The notes under the pieces: model-generated | What the model was told of the DNA's origin: nothing | The model's input: only the letters and a program-made list of their open reading frames with translations | Database searches by the model: none | In this document: one piece after another, positions 15,056 to 22,811 of the stretch | How positions within the stretch are numbered: the first letter of the stretch is position 1 | Layout of the letters: every line of letters starts with the position of its first letter | Assembly: GCA_964482535.1 (NCBI GenBank) | Contig: CAYZXU010000019.1 | Coordinates: 1 to 29,837, forward strand | DNA: 29,837 nt | Origin: CAYZXU01 sp964482535 | GTDB lineage: Bacteria; Desulfobacterota; Desulfobacteria; Desulfobacterales; BuS5 | Direction of reading: 5' to 3' | Position numbers and translations under genes: made by a program

Positions 15056-15772
15056 TTAAGTTTTTTTGTCATACTCTGTTCTAAACCCATCCTCAATAAT
15101 TTGAAGCTGATTTTCTATTCGTGCATCTATATGGCCTGAATCTGTTTCTATCAGGCATCCGCCGTCAAGAATGCTTTCATCCTGCTCAAAAACCATATTC
15201 CCGGCTGTTTTAGAAAAATCGGAAAACTCGCCTTTAGATTTATTAATAAATTCATAATCGGATGGTCCCACCTTAATTTTAATATTATTATAATCCAGAA
15301 TTTTTTTTAAGGCTTCCTTGACAATATCTACAATAATGCTCTTGTTTATAGAGACTTCATGGCAGATGATTTTTTTTGCAACAGCAAGTGCAAGTTCGAC
15401 TGCCCCTTTTTCAGCATTTAAGATCATCTCTTTTTTCGCTTTTTCCAGATCAATCAAAGACTGCTGAAAATTTTTAATTACAGCGGCAAGCTTTTTTTCT
15501 GATTCCGATCCTGCTTTTTTGCCTTCAGAAAAACCCCTGTCATAAGAATCTTCATCAACAGTTCTCTCAACACTTCCTGAATCAGCATAAGAACCGGCAG
15601 ACATAAAATTAATTTCATCTGTTTTAACGCCGTTATAAATATGTTGAAAAGCATTATCCTTCTTATTGTTCTGATTAATATCCAAATGCTGCTCCATATT
15701 AATATCAGGGAAAGAGTACTGCTCTATAATATCTTTTTTATTAAATTCGTTAAAGCTGTTATAGTTATCCAA
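15056..15772 (-). CDS. fliH: Flagellar assembly protein FliH
   Basis: This 238-residue protein has a variable N terminus, a helical centre with YDRGFSEGKKAGSESEKK and LEKAKKEMILNAEKGAVELAL (about 78-130), and a C-terminal half like the V/F-type ATPase subunit E (VAKKIICHEV, then LDGGCLIETDSGHIDARI). FliH binds FliI, holds it in check and docks it to the C ring. It overlaps fliG by eight bases, which suggests coupled translation, and is followed by fliI. Confidence 0.93.
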   Translation of the reverse strand: MDNYNSFNEFNKKDIIEQYSFPDINMEQHLDINQNNKKDNAFQHIYNGVKTDEINFMSAGSYADSGSVERTVDEDSYDRGFSEGKKAGSESEKKLAAVIKNFQQSLIDLEKAKKEMILNAEKGAVELALAVAKKIICHEVSINKSIIVDIVKEALKKILDYNNIKIKVGPSDYEFINKSKGEFSDFSKTAGNMVFEQDESILDGGCLIETDSGHIDARIENQLQIIEDGFRTEYDKKT

Positions 15773-16733
15773 TGAAATCTTCTCCTCCTCTGCCGCTTAT
15801 AATTATTTCATTTTTAGCTTCCTTGTCCTGTATGATCCGCGTTATTGTCTCTTGTGCATTGGCAACATCTTTCATCCTCACAGCGCCCAGTGATTCTATT
15901 TCCTCTTTTAAAATATCTCTTGCCCGATCTGACATATTCCTGAATATTTTTTCCTTGACTTCATCGGATGATGCCTTCAGGGCCAAAGCGAGTTCAGAAG
16001 TCTCAACGCTTCTAAGCACCTGCTGTAACCCTCTATCATCAACCAGAATAATATCATCAAAAATAAACATTAACTGTTTTATCTTCTCAGCAAGTTCAGA
16101 ATCCTCTTCTTCAATCTCGTCCATAATCAATGGGCCGGAAGCTCCTCCAATCTGGTTCAAAATATCCGCGAGATATGAGATACCCCCCAATTGCTTAATA
16201 TCGGTTGATTCACCCTGCTTCAAAACATCTCCTATTACACTTTCTACTTCATCAACCAGACCGGATAATACAGGGTCCAAATTTGCTATTCTAATGGCAA
16301 TATCCGTTTTTATTTCATCCGGCAGCATGTCTAAAACATCACCAGCTTTATTAGGCTGTAAATGAACGATTATCAAGGCAATGGTTTGAGGATGCTCATC
16401 TTTTATTAATTGATTTATTCTTTCCGAAGGTAATGACCTGAGAATTTCAAAATTTGTCTTATCATCTTTTTTTTCATCTTCTTTTTCATCGTTATTTTCA
16501 CTCTCTACAACCTCTTTATTAAGGTTCTTTAAGTTATCAGTCTTTTCTATAAACTCCCGGGCTACCCTCTCTGTAAGATCCTGTGATACCTCACCAAGCT
16601 GTGACATAAGTTTTTTTATAAATACTTTTTCCATATCATCCATACTGTTGAGCATTATCTCTGCTGATTTAGAATCGAGAGATTGAATTAAAATCGCCGC
16701 TTTTACTGAACCTGCCAAATCTTTAATTTCCAT
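15765..16733 (-). CDS. fliG: Flagellar motor switch protein FliG
   Basis: This 322-residue rotor protein of the C ring binds FliF through its N-terminal domain and meets the MotA stator through its C-terminal domain. The middle domain carries the EHPQTIALI motif (about 114-122). The C-terminal domain contains the charged torque helix around LKASSDEVKEKIFRNMSDRA and ends near REL-like contacts. An acidic insert (about 74-92, rich in E, K and D) lies between the N and middle domains. Length is slightly below the roughly 330 usual. It lies directly between fliF and fliH. Confidence 0.96.
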   Translation of the reverse strand: MEIKDLAGSVKAAILIQSLDSKSAEIMLNSMDDMEKVFIKKLMSQLGEVSQDLTERVAREFIEKTDNLKNLNKEVVESENNDEKEDEKKDDKTNFEILRSLPSERINQLIKDEHPQTIALIIVHLQPNKAGDVLDMLPDEIKTDIAIRIANLDPVLSGLVDEVESVIGDVLKQGESTDIKQLGGISYLADILNQIGGASGPLIMDEIEEEDSELAEKIKQLMFIFDDIILVDDRGLQQVLRSVETSELALALKASSDEVKEKIFRNMSDRARDILKEEIESLGAVRMKDVANAQETITRIIQDKEAKNEIIISGRGGEDFIG

Positions 16734-16778
16734 AGGTTATGCTCATTAAAAATTTTTACTTAAATTTATAATAAAAAC

Positions 16779-18419
16779 TTATTTATCCCCTATCCAGTTT
16801 TTCACGAGATTCATTGAATCCTTATCATTAGATGCAATCATGCCTGAAACCTTATCCGTAAAAGGCAGGCTCATGGTTTTACGCGTATATTCACCTTCAA
16901 TTTCTTTAACAGTTTTCGGAAGCTGTTTAAATATTTCCATTTCCTCTATTGACGTATCGGTAACCCACTTTAATACGGGTCTTAATATAAAAATGTATAA
17001 AAACAAAATTCCAATAACCGCATAAACATACTTGCCATATGGTTTATATGGAGATATTTTATCAATAAAAGTTTTTTCAGGCTCTTCATATTCCACAACA
17101 GGAACTCTGCCTTCAAAAGGCATATTAACTATCTCAACATTATCCCCTCTTGCCTTATTAAAACTAATTGCGCTTTTTACTATTTTATCAAGCTGGAGCA
17201 TCTCATCGGCAGTTCTTGGAAAATAGCTTTTTTTCTTTTCTGATTTATCCTTCGAATTTTTTTTTAATCTTGTTTCTGTAGCAATAACAGAATCTTCTTT
17301 AAATTTATATGAACCATCAACCATAACTGCCACTGATATTTTCTTTATCATTCCAACCGGTTCAATCAGATGGCTGGTAATCTTGCCAATCTCATAATTT
17401 AAGGTTTTATTACTCTGATTATATACGGATTTTGCACCATTTGTTTTATTCAATTCAATTTTTGAAGATAAAACATTTGATTTAACACCAGGTATCCCCT
17501 GGGGAACTTGAGTTATTTCATTTGTCGTTGTGCTGGCTTGCTGTTCACTTCTGACAACTTGATTATCGGGATAATACTTTTCTTCTGTCATTTCATATTT
17601 TTTAAAATCCATTTCACAAGCAACTCTTACAACTGCCTTGTCCTGTCCCAAAGCTCTTTCAAGCATAGTCTTGATTCTGTTTTCATAATTTTTTTCAATC
17701 TTATTCTGGTATTCAAGCTGATCCAGACTTATTTTACGGTTTCCTTCTTTTTCTTTAAGGCCAGAAAGAATATTACCATTACTATCCACAATAGTAACAT
17801 TTTCAGGAAGTAATCCTGAAATGCTTGATGAAACAAGATAAACAATCCCTCTGATCTGATCATCTTTCAGCCATCTGCCTGCCTTAAGGTTTAAAACAAT
17901 GGAGGCTGAAGCAGGTTTATCCTCATCAAGAAAAAGATTGGTCGAAGACATTACTATATGGACTCTTGAATTTTTTACTTCAGAAAAGCTGTTTATTGTT
18001 CTTGTAAGTTCACCTTGCAATGCTCTTTGATAATTTATATTTTGAACAAATTCCGTCATTCCAAGTTTTATATTATCAAATATTTCAAACCCGACCGAAC
18101 TGCCCATGGGCAAACCTTTTGTGGCAAATTCAAGTCTTAGTTCATATACTTTTTCACTTGGAACAAGGATTGATCCACCGCTTGCAGTTATTTTATAAGG
18201 AACTTTTTGTTCACGTAATTTTGTCAATATTGCGCCGGCATCTTCAGAATCAAGATCGGAATAAAGCAATTGATATTCTGGTCGTTGCGCCCATGATGTA
18301 ATAAGGATAGCGCTGAAAATGGTTGCACCAACCAGTAAAAGCAATGCTATCTGCCTGCCTGGAGTCAGCTCTTTAAAGAGAACCTTTAAACTTAAAAATA
18401 TATTTTTATCAGATGCCAT
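16779..18419 (-). CDS. fliF: Flagellar M-ring protein FliF
   Basis: This 546-residue protein forms the MS ring in the inner membrane. Two membrane helices frame a large periplasmic part: one near residues 22-42 (IALLLLVGATIFSAILI) and one near 460-480 (YVYAVIGILFLYIFILRPVL). The YscJ/FliF domain follows the first helix (LLYSDLDSEDAGAI, then KVPYKI). The cytosolic C-terminal tail, which binds FliG, ends NLVKNWIGDK. The frame is open to a TTG at 18467, but the ATG at 18419 with GGAAAG upstream gives the normal N terminus. A 6-bp hairpin (18437-18456) lies in its leader. Confidence 0.95.
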   Translation of the reverse strand: MASDKNIFLSLKVLFKELTPGRQIALLLLVGATIFSAILITSWAQRPEYQLLYSDLDSEDAGAILTKLREQKVPYKITASGGSILVPSEKVYELRLEFATKGLPMGSSVGFEIFDNIKLGMTEFVQNINYQRALQGELTRTINSFSEVKNSRVHIVMSSTNLFLDEDKPASASIVLNLKAGRWLKDDQIRGIVYLVSSSISGLLPENVTIVDSNGNILSGLKEKEGNRKISLDQLEYQNKIEKNYENRIKTMLERALGQDKAVVRVACEMDFKKYEMTEEKYYPDNQVVRSEQQASTTTNEITQVPQGIPGVKSNVLSSKIELNKTNGAKSVYNQSNKTLNYEIGKITSHLIEPVGMIKKISVAVMVDGSYKFKEDSVIATETRLKKNSKDKSEKKKSYFPRTADEMLQLDKIVKSAISFNKARGDNVEIVNMPFEGRVPVVEYEEPEKTFIDKISPYKPYGKYVYAVIGILFLYIFILRPVLKWVTDTSIEEMEIFKQLPKTVKEIEGEYTRKTMSLPFTDKVSGMIASNDKDSMNLVKNWIGDK

Positions 18420-18521
18420 ATGTTTCTTTCCAGTTTCCACCCCTAAAGTTGGGTGGCTCTTATCCAACGCACTCTGTTCGGATGATTTATATCATTTTAA
18501 AAATCAATTCTTCACCAGAGG

Positions 18522-18815
18522 TTATACCTGCATTCTCATTATTTCATCGTAAGCAGATACAATTTTGTTTCTTACCTGCATAACAAGCTGTAAAGATATT
18601 TCTGCCTTTTGCATTGCTATCATAGAACCATGTATATCCACATCTTCTCCTGAAACCAGTTTTCCAATTTTATCATCTGCCTGATTTTGCAGACTGTTCA
18701 CATCACCCAAAGCAGTCTTGAGCATATCACCGAAAGTATCCTGTTTATTAACAGTTTGAATATTTTGTATTTTAAAAACGGAATTATCAAACTGAGCAAA
18801 ATCTCCAATTTTCAT
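18522..18815 (-). CDS. fliE: Flagellar hook-basal body protein FliE
   Basis: This 97-residue protein has the FliE core (FGDMLKTALGDVNSLQNQADDK, then EDVDIHGSMIAMQKAEISLQLVMQVRNKIVSAYDEIMRMQV). FliE joins the MS ring to the proximal rod and is the first rod protein exported. AGGAGA precedes the ATG. Its length is normal. It follows flgC as in most flgBC-fliE clusters. Confidence 0.96.
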   Translation of the reverse strand: MKIGDFAQFDNSVFKIQNIQTVNKQDTFGDMLKTALGDVNSLQNQADDKIGKLVSGEDVDIHGSMIAMQKAEISLQLVMQVRNKIVSAYDEIMRMQV

Positions 18816-18827
18816 ATGATTTATCTC

Positions 18828-19265
18828 CTACCTTCCTATTTCCAAAGCTTTTAAAGCCATGCTTCTCGTTGCTTTAATGGCTGCTACCCCGGCCTCATAA
18901 CTTCTTGTTGCTGAAATCATATTCACCATTTCTTCCATCAATTTAATGTTTGGCATTGAAACATAGCCGTTTTCATCAGCATCAGGATGATCAGGGTCGT
19001 ATTTCAGCAAAGGTTCGCCATTATCTTCCGTAATCCCCACAACATTGACTCCAGAAATTTTTTTATCCATAGAGGAATTCAATATATTTTTAAACAAACC
19101 ATTTTCATTTGAGGCGGCAAAAACAACATCCTTTCGTTTATAAGGCCCGCCTTCAGGTGTCCTGGTAGTGTTTATATTTGCCAGGTTGCTTGAGATCACA
19201 TTCATTCGAATTCTTTGTGCGCTCAAGCCTGATGAACTTATATCAAGCGAATTAAGAACATTCAT
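18828..19265 (-). CDS. flgC: Flagellar basal-body rod protein FlgC
   Basis: This 145-residue rod protein has the N-terminal signature LDISSSGLSAQRIRMNVISS with NLANINTTRTPEGGPYKRKD, and the C-terminal half EEMVNMISATRSYEAGVAAI. FlgC forms part of the proximal rod with FlgB and FlgF. It starts three bases after flgB ends, so the two are surely cotranslated. Confidence 0.97.
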   Translation of the reverse strand: MNVLNSLDISSSGLSAQRIRMNVISSNLANINTTRTPEGGPYKRKDVVFAASNENGLFKNILNSSMDKKISGVNVVGITEDNGEPLLKYDPDHPDADENGYVSMPNIKLMEEMVNMISATRSYEAGVAAIKATRSMALKALEIGR

Positions 19266-19268
19266 AAT

Positions 19269-19685
19269 CTACCTTCCTCCCTGAATTACACTCATTAATT
19301 GCTGAATTTTCTTTGAAAGCAGTTGAGCCGAGACATTATACATTAAATTATTTTTTGACATTTCTGCCATTTCTCTATCCAGATCAACTGTATTACCGTC
19401 ATTTCTAAGACTGTGCTCCGAACTCTCCCTTACCTTGCAGTTATATTGATTAAACCCACTATCATCTAAAGAAATATGCTCCGGATGTGTAGTAACAGGT
19501 TTAATATTATTTGGAGTCTGTTCAAGTTTTTTCATTTCTTCATTAACCACAAAGTCGAACGCCTTGTAATTGGGGGTATCAATATTTGCTATATTTGATG
19601 AAATCATCCTGTGGTTGGCAGCTCTTAAATCCATAGAGCTGCTTAAATTTGTAAAAGTTTTATTATATAATCCATCAATTTCCAT
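19269..19685 (-). CDS. flgB: Flagellar basal-body rod protein FlgB
   Basis: This 138-residue rod protein has the signature LRAANHRMISSNIANIDTPN and the coiled C terminus AEMSKNNLMYNVSAQLLSKK. It is the first gene of the flagellar operon. AAGGAAAG lies just before the ATG, and a sigma54 promoter lies 28 bases upstream, so the transcript would have a very short leader. Confidence 0.97.
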   Translation of the reverse strand: MEIDGLYNKTFTNLSSSMDLRAANHRMISSNIANIDTPNYKAFDFVVNEEMKKLEQTPNNIKPVTTHPEHISLDDSGFNQYNCKVRESSEHSLRNDGNTVDLDREMAEMSKNNLMYNVSAQLLSKKIQQLMSVIQGGR

Positions 19686-19712
19686 ATTAATCTTTCCTTT
19701 TTATATTACAAA

Positions 19713-19728
19713 AGCAAAAAACGTACCA
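19713..19728 (-). promoter_or_regulatory. Sigma54 promoter of the flgB operon
   Basis: On the minus strand TGGTAC (19728-19723), five bases, then TTGCT (19717-19713), with exactly ten bases between GG and GC. The only departure from consensus is T for C in the -24 box. The predicted start near 19702 lies 17 bases before the flgB ATG. Confidence 0.82.
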
Positions 19729-19837
19729 TGTAAAATAAAACAACTACCCCGCTAACGCAACCTGCTGTTTTTACAAAAAAATTTAATTAATAAAACTATT
19801 TATAAAAATTTAAACAACCATCAAGCATAGATTAAGG

Positions 19838-19850
19838 GGCAATAATTGCC
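19838..19850. repeat. 13-bp palindrome at the flrC stop codon
   Basis: GGCAATAATTGCC is a perfect palindrome about an A. It touches the last base of the flrC-like gene's stop codon and lies about 110 bp upstream of the flgB sigma54 promoter, so it could be an activator site. A 6-bp stem is too weak for a terminator. Confidence 0.35.
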
Positions 19851-21205
19851 TAAGAGTGGTTTGCGTTTTTATACTCTCTCAATTTATTTCTCAGTGTTCT
19901 TATACTTATTCCCAAAATATCAGCAGCATGTGTACGATTATTATGGACTTCTTTTAATGTTTGAACAATCAGCTCTCTTTCCATTTCCCTTACCGACATA
20001 CCTACTTTCGCCTTAAAAATTTTGTCTGAATTATCTTCCGGTGATTCTAAAAACAGGTGTTTAGGCAAAAGCATATTGCCCTCACTAAGCAGCACGGTTC
20101 TTTCAATTACATTTTCCAGCTCTCTTACATTTCCCCTCCACTCATATTTCAAAAGAAGAGAAAGCGTTTCCCGCGCAATACTGATACTGTTACTGTTCTT
20201 GTCACGGTTCTGTTTTTCAATAAAATAATCAACAAGCAGCGGGACATCATCCATTCTTTCACGCAGAGGCGGTATTGTAAGGGGAATAACATTAATTCTG
20301 TAAAAAAGATCTTCCCTGAATCGGCCTTCTTTAACTGCCTTTTTTAAATCAATATTACTGATAGCAATTATCCTGATATCAATGGGAACAGGCTTCTGTC
20401 CACCCACCCGATCTATTTCCCTTTCCTGAATGACCCTCAGGAGCTTAGACTGAAGAGGCAAAGGCATCTCACTTATTTCGTCTAAAACAATAGTTCCATG
20501 ATGAGACATTTCAAATTTACCTATTTTTTTTGAAAAAGCTCCAGTGAATGCTCCTTTTTCATGGCCAAAAAGTTCATTCTCAGCGAGAGCCTCGGGCAGC
20601 GCAGCACAATTTACTGCCACATAAGGCTGAGTTTTTCTTTTACTTTTATAATGAATAAAAGACGCAAGGAGCTCCTTGCCTGTGCCGCTTTCACCCTGAA
20701 TAAGAACAGTTGCGTTACTCTGGGCAATATTTTCAGCCAGTTTAAAAAGATTCAAAAGCTTTTTATCCCCTGTTACAAATCTTTTATGACCATACTTTTT
20801 ACTAATCTTGTCGGAAACTTTTCTTTTGCTTAAACCGGTTGAATAGAAATCAATTTTTTTTAAAACATTATTAATAACATCAGAGGAAAAAGGCTTGATT
20901 ATATAATCGGAAGCGCCTTTTTGCATTGCCTCGACGGCATTGCTGATTGTCCCGTGCCCTGTGATCATAATTACAGGAAGTTTCGGAGAGAAATTCTTTA
21001 CTTCATTAAGCAAATCCATGCCTGATACTTCAGGCATCATAACATCGGTAATAACTGCGCTGAAACTTTGCTTTTTGATTTTATCTATTGCTTCAGCGCC
21101 CCCGGAAACGCTTTCCACAATATAACCACTTTGAACAAGTGAATATTTAAGAGCAGCCCTCATGTCCGCCTCATCATCAACTACAAGGATAGGTTCTAAA
21201 CTCAT
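19850..21205 (-). CDS. flrC: NtrC-family response regulator, FlrC/FleR-like
   Basis: This 451-residue protein has a receiver domain (about 4-118) with acidic pocket D10-D11, phosphoacceptor D54 and K104, an AAA+ domain with Walker A GESGTGKE at 171-178 and GAFTGA at 218-223, and a C-terminal Fis helix-turn-helix (about 425-445). It is an activator of sigma54 RNA polymerase controlled by phosphorylation. Its position between the FlrB-like kinase gene and the sigma54-driven flgB operon makes it the likely class III flagellar activator, as FlrC is in Vibrio and FleR in Pseudomonas. The kinase gene ends 12 bases before its start. Confidence 0.88.
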   Translation of the reverse strand: MSLEPILVVDDEADMRAALKYSLVQSGYIVESVSGGAEAIDKIKKQSFSAVITDVMMPEVSGMDLLNEVKNFSPKLPVIMITGHGTISNAVEAMQKGASDYIIKPFSSDVINNVLKKIDFYSTGLSKRKVSDKISKKYGHKRFVTGDKKLLNLFKLAENIAQSNATVLIQGESGTGKELLASFIHYKSKRKTQPYVAVNCAALPEALAENELFGHEKGAFTGAFSKKIGKFEMSHHGTIVLDEISEMPLPLQSKLLRVIQEREIDRVGGQKPVPIDIRIIAISNIDLKKAVKEGRFREDLFYRINVIPLTIPPLRERMDDVPLLVDYFIEKQNRDKNSNSISIARETLSLLLKYEWRGNVRELENVIERTVLLSEGNMLLPKHLFLESPEDNSDKIFKAKVGMSVREMERELIVQTLKEVHNNRTHAADILGISIRTLRNKLREYKNANHS

Positions 21206-21217
21206 AAAAACTTCCTC

Positions 21218-22129
21218 TCAATTCCTACTAATCAAAGGCATATTTAAGGTAAAATCGGTGCCTTTACCGAAGACACTCTTAACATCAATGCTTCCACCAT
21301 GTTCTTTAATAATACTATGGGCATTAGAAAGACCCACGCCTGTGCCTTTTTTTTTAGTAGTAAAAAAGGGGTCAAAAATTTTTTTTATGTTCTCCTCTGA
21401 TATCCCCTCTCCTGAATCTGAAAATTTTATATAAACATTTTCTTCTTTTTTAAACCTGTTATATTTTATGCCTGTTTTAATAAATAAACTTCCTTTCTTT
21501 GACATAGCCTGTATAGCGTTCAAAATAATATTTAAACATACCTGTTTAAGCAATTCATGATCACCGCTGACAAAAACAGGTTTGTCATAAAAATCAGAAA
21601 CAACTTCCAGACCATCATTGCAACCGACAAGATGAGTTGAAAAAGATATCGAATCTTTTACTATATCATTTATATTAACAACTTCAAATTCTGGCGTATT
21701 TTCTGAATTAATAAATAAAAGAAGATTCGATATAATTGCATCAATACTCTTTACTCCTTTAGAAATATATTCAACTATGTTTTTCAGTTCATTATTATCT
21801 TTGAGTTCTTTATGCAGACAAGTTGCAAAGAGTTCTATGCTTCCAAGGGGATTCCTGATTTCATGGGCAATATTGACAGCCATTTCTTCCATTACCGACA
21901 AACGGGCGCTCCGCTCAATATTTTCATATCGTTTAGTGGAAATTTTTAACTTTCTTTTACTTGTCAGTAATTCTCTGTTTAGTTCATCAATCCTTTTTTG
22001 AAGAAGCATATAGTGTAAATCGAACTTGTCTGCCTTAAAATCAAATTCATCAGCTGCTTTTTCTGATGATAAAAATTCATATACATTACTGCTATCTATA
22101 AAATCAGATTCAATATTATTGAGCTGCAA
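21218..22129 (-). CDS. flrB: Soluble sensor histidine kinase, FlrB/FleS-like
   Basis: This protein of about 303 residues has no membrane segment. A coiled-coil-like N-terminal stretch is followed by the HisKA domain, with the phosphorylated histidine in NIAHEIRNPLGS (near residue 89), and a HATPase_c domain with an N box (LNIILNAIQAM) and G boxes (DSGEGIS, GTGVGLS). It should phosphorylate the adjacent FlrC-like regulator. A longer frame starts at a TTG at 22153, but the TTG at 22129 is preferred because GGAGGT (22141-22136) lies six bases before it. There is no in-frame ATG near either. As in FlrB and FleS, the input is probably a cytosolic signal about basal-body assembly. Confidence 0.87.
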   Translation of the reverse strand: MQLNNIESDFIDSSNVYEFLSSEKAADEFDFKADKFDLHYMLLQKRIDELNRELLTSKRKLKISTKRYENIERSARLSVMEEMAVNIAHEIRNPLGSIELFATCLHKELKDNNELKNIVEYISKGVKSIDAIISNLLLFINSENTPEFEVVNINDIVKDSISFSTHLVGCNDGLEVVSDFYDKPVFVSGDHELLKQVCLNIILNAIQAMSKKGSLFIKTGIKYNRFKKEENVYIKFSDSGEGISEENIKKIFDPFFTTKKKGTGVGLSNAHSIIKEHGGSIDVKSVFGKGTDFTLNMPLISRN

Positions 22130-22188
22130 AACATTACCTCCATATGAACTCAAAAAAAATTATTTCAACTTGGATTCACATAAGGTAT

Positions 22189-22204
22189 TTCAAGAAATAT
22201 GCCA
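22189..22204 (-). promoter_or_regulatory. Candidate sigma54 promoter of flrB-flrC
   Basis: On the minus strand TGGCAT (22204-22199), five bases, then TTGAA (22193-22189), with correct -24/-12 spacing. The -12 box has A where consensus has C, so the match is weaker. It lies 60 bases before the flrB start. In the Vibrio scheme flrBC is sigma54-dependent under FlrA, and an flrA-like gene is next door. Confidence 0.42.
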
Positions 22205-22261
22205 TTATATTTAAATACAAAATTAATAAAAAAAATTATAGAAAGTATATTTTTACTACTG

Positions 22262-22289
22262 TTCCTACGAAAGCAGGAATCCAGAATCT
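22262..22289. repeat. Degenerate copy of the dispersed hairpin element
   Basis: TTCCTAC-GAAA-GCAGGAA forms an imperfect stem and is followed by TCCAGAAT, the same order as in the left hairpin of the element at 27064-27190. Confidence 0.4.
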
Positions 22290-22397
22290 GTTATTCTGAC
22301 TTTATATATGAAAATGATGAATTTTGAATTAGCGCCTTAAGGGGGAAGCCTATTAATCAAAATAAAACAAAGTATTATTGTTATCAGGTATTAAAAG

Positions 22398-22554
22398 AGA
22401 CCTTTGCAAAATGTTCAATTTCCTTCGAGTTTAAGAAAGGCGAAAATTTTAACTGCAGGAATACATTAAGTATTTTGAGGATTAAAATTTTAGTTTGACA
22501 CCAAAATCGGGCAGATAAGCGCAGACTTCGAAAGGGGGCGTTGTGCAAAGGTCT
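22398..22554. mobile_element. 157-bp MITE-like element with 11-bp terminal inverted repeats
   Basis: AGACCTTTGCA (22398-22408) is repeated exactly inverted as TGCAAAGGTCT (22544-22554). TAAAA occurs one base outside each end (22392-22396 and 22556-22560) and could be a 5-bp target duplication, though the region is AT-rich. The inside has no transposase. A 62-codon frame across it on the minus strand looks like chance. It is probably a non-autonomous remnant of an insertion sequence. Confidence 0.6.
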
Positions 22555-22593
22555 ATAAAAAAAATACAGCATTGAGATCTAATAACTCTAAAT

Positions 22594-22657
22594 CTTCGGA
22601 TTAAAATTTGAGCATGAGGCTTTTAAATCAGGCAGATAAAGCGCATATTCAAAATGG
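22594..22657. repeat. Diverged partial copy of the 157-bp element interior
   Basis: This stretch shares GGATTAAAATTT and GGCAGATAA, in the same order and at nearly the same spacing (33 against 31 bases), with 22479-22535 inside the MITE-like element, followed by GCGCA-like and CAAA-like pieces. It looks like an older, decayed copy in direct orientation. Confidence 0.5.
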
Positions 22658-22666
22658 AAGAGTATT

Positions 22667-22768
22667 ATGAAAACTTCAAAAAAAATTACTGATAGATTTT
22701 GGACGGGTTTAACATATATTCAAGCAGAAGCAAAAACAGCTATGGAAGAATTGATTTTTAAAGAATAA
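22667..22768 (+). CDS. Doubtful 33-residue reading frame
   Basis: An ATG frame encodes MKTSKKITDRFWTGLTYIQA and ends after a further 13 residues (EAKTAMEELIFKE). GGAAGAG lies just upstream at reasonable spacing. It matches no family known to me and is surrounded by repeat debris. It may be the start of a lost gene or chance. Confidence 0.22.
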   Translation: MKTSKKITDRFWTGLTYIQAEAKTAMEELIFKE

Positions 22769-22811
22769 AGTCAATTCTAATTTACTATAGGTCATTTTTT
22801 TGACTTTTATT

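Larger units (their letters stand above)
22130..22811. other. Repeat-rich intergenic region between flrA-like and flrB-like genes
   Basis: About 680 bases hold a candidate sigma54 promoter for flrB (22189-22204), a degenerate hairpin repeat (22262-22289), a 157-bp inverted-repeat element (22398-22554), a diverged second copy of part of that element (about 22594-22657) and a doubtful 33-codon reading frame (22667-22768). No established gene was recognised. Confidence 0.6.

Noticed and set aside
15772..16365. 197-codon plus-strand frame opposite fliG
   Set aside because: It is rich in Ser, Ile and Leu from antisense reading of a well-supported fliG gene.
22384..22572. 62-codon minus-strand frame over the MITE-like element
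   Set aside because: It spans the element from end to end, has no ribosome-binding site and no known domain.
22790..22811. Terminator after the flrA-like gene
   Set aside because: GTCA/TGAC gives a 4-bp stem around an A/T run, too weak to support.
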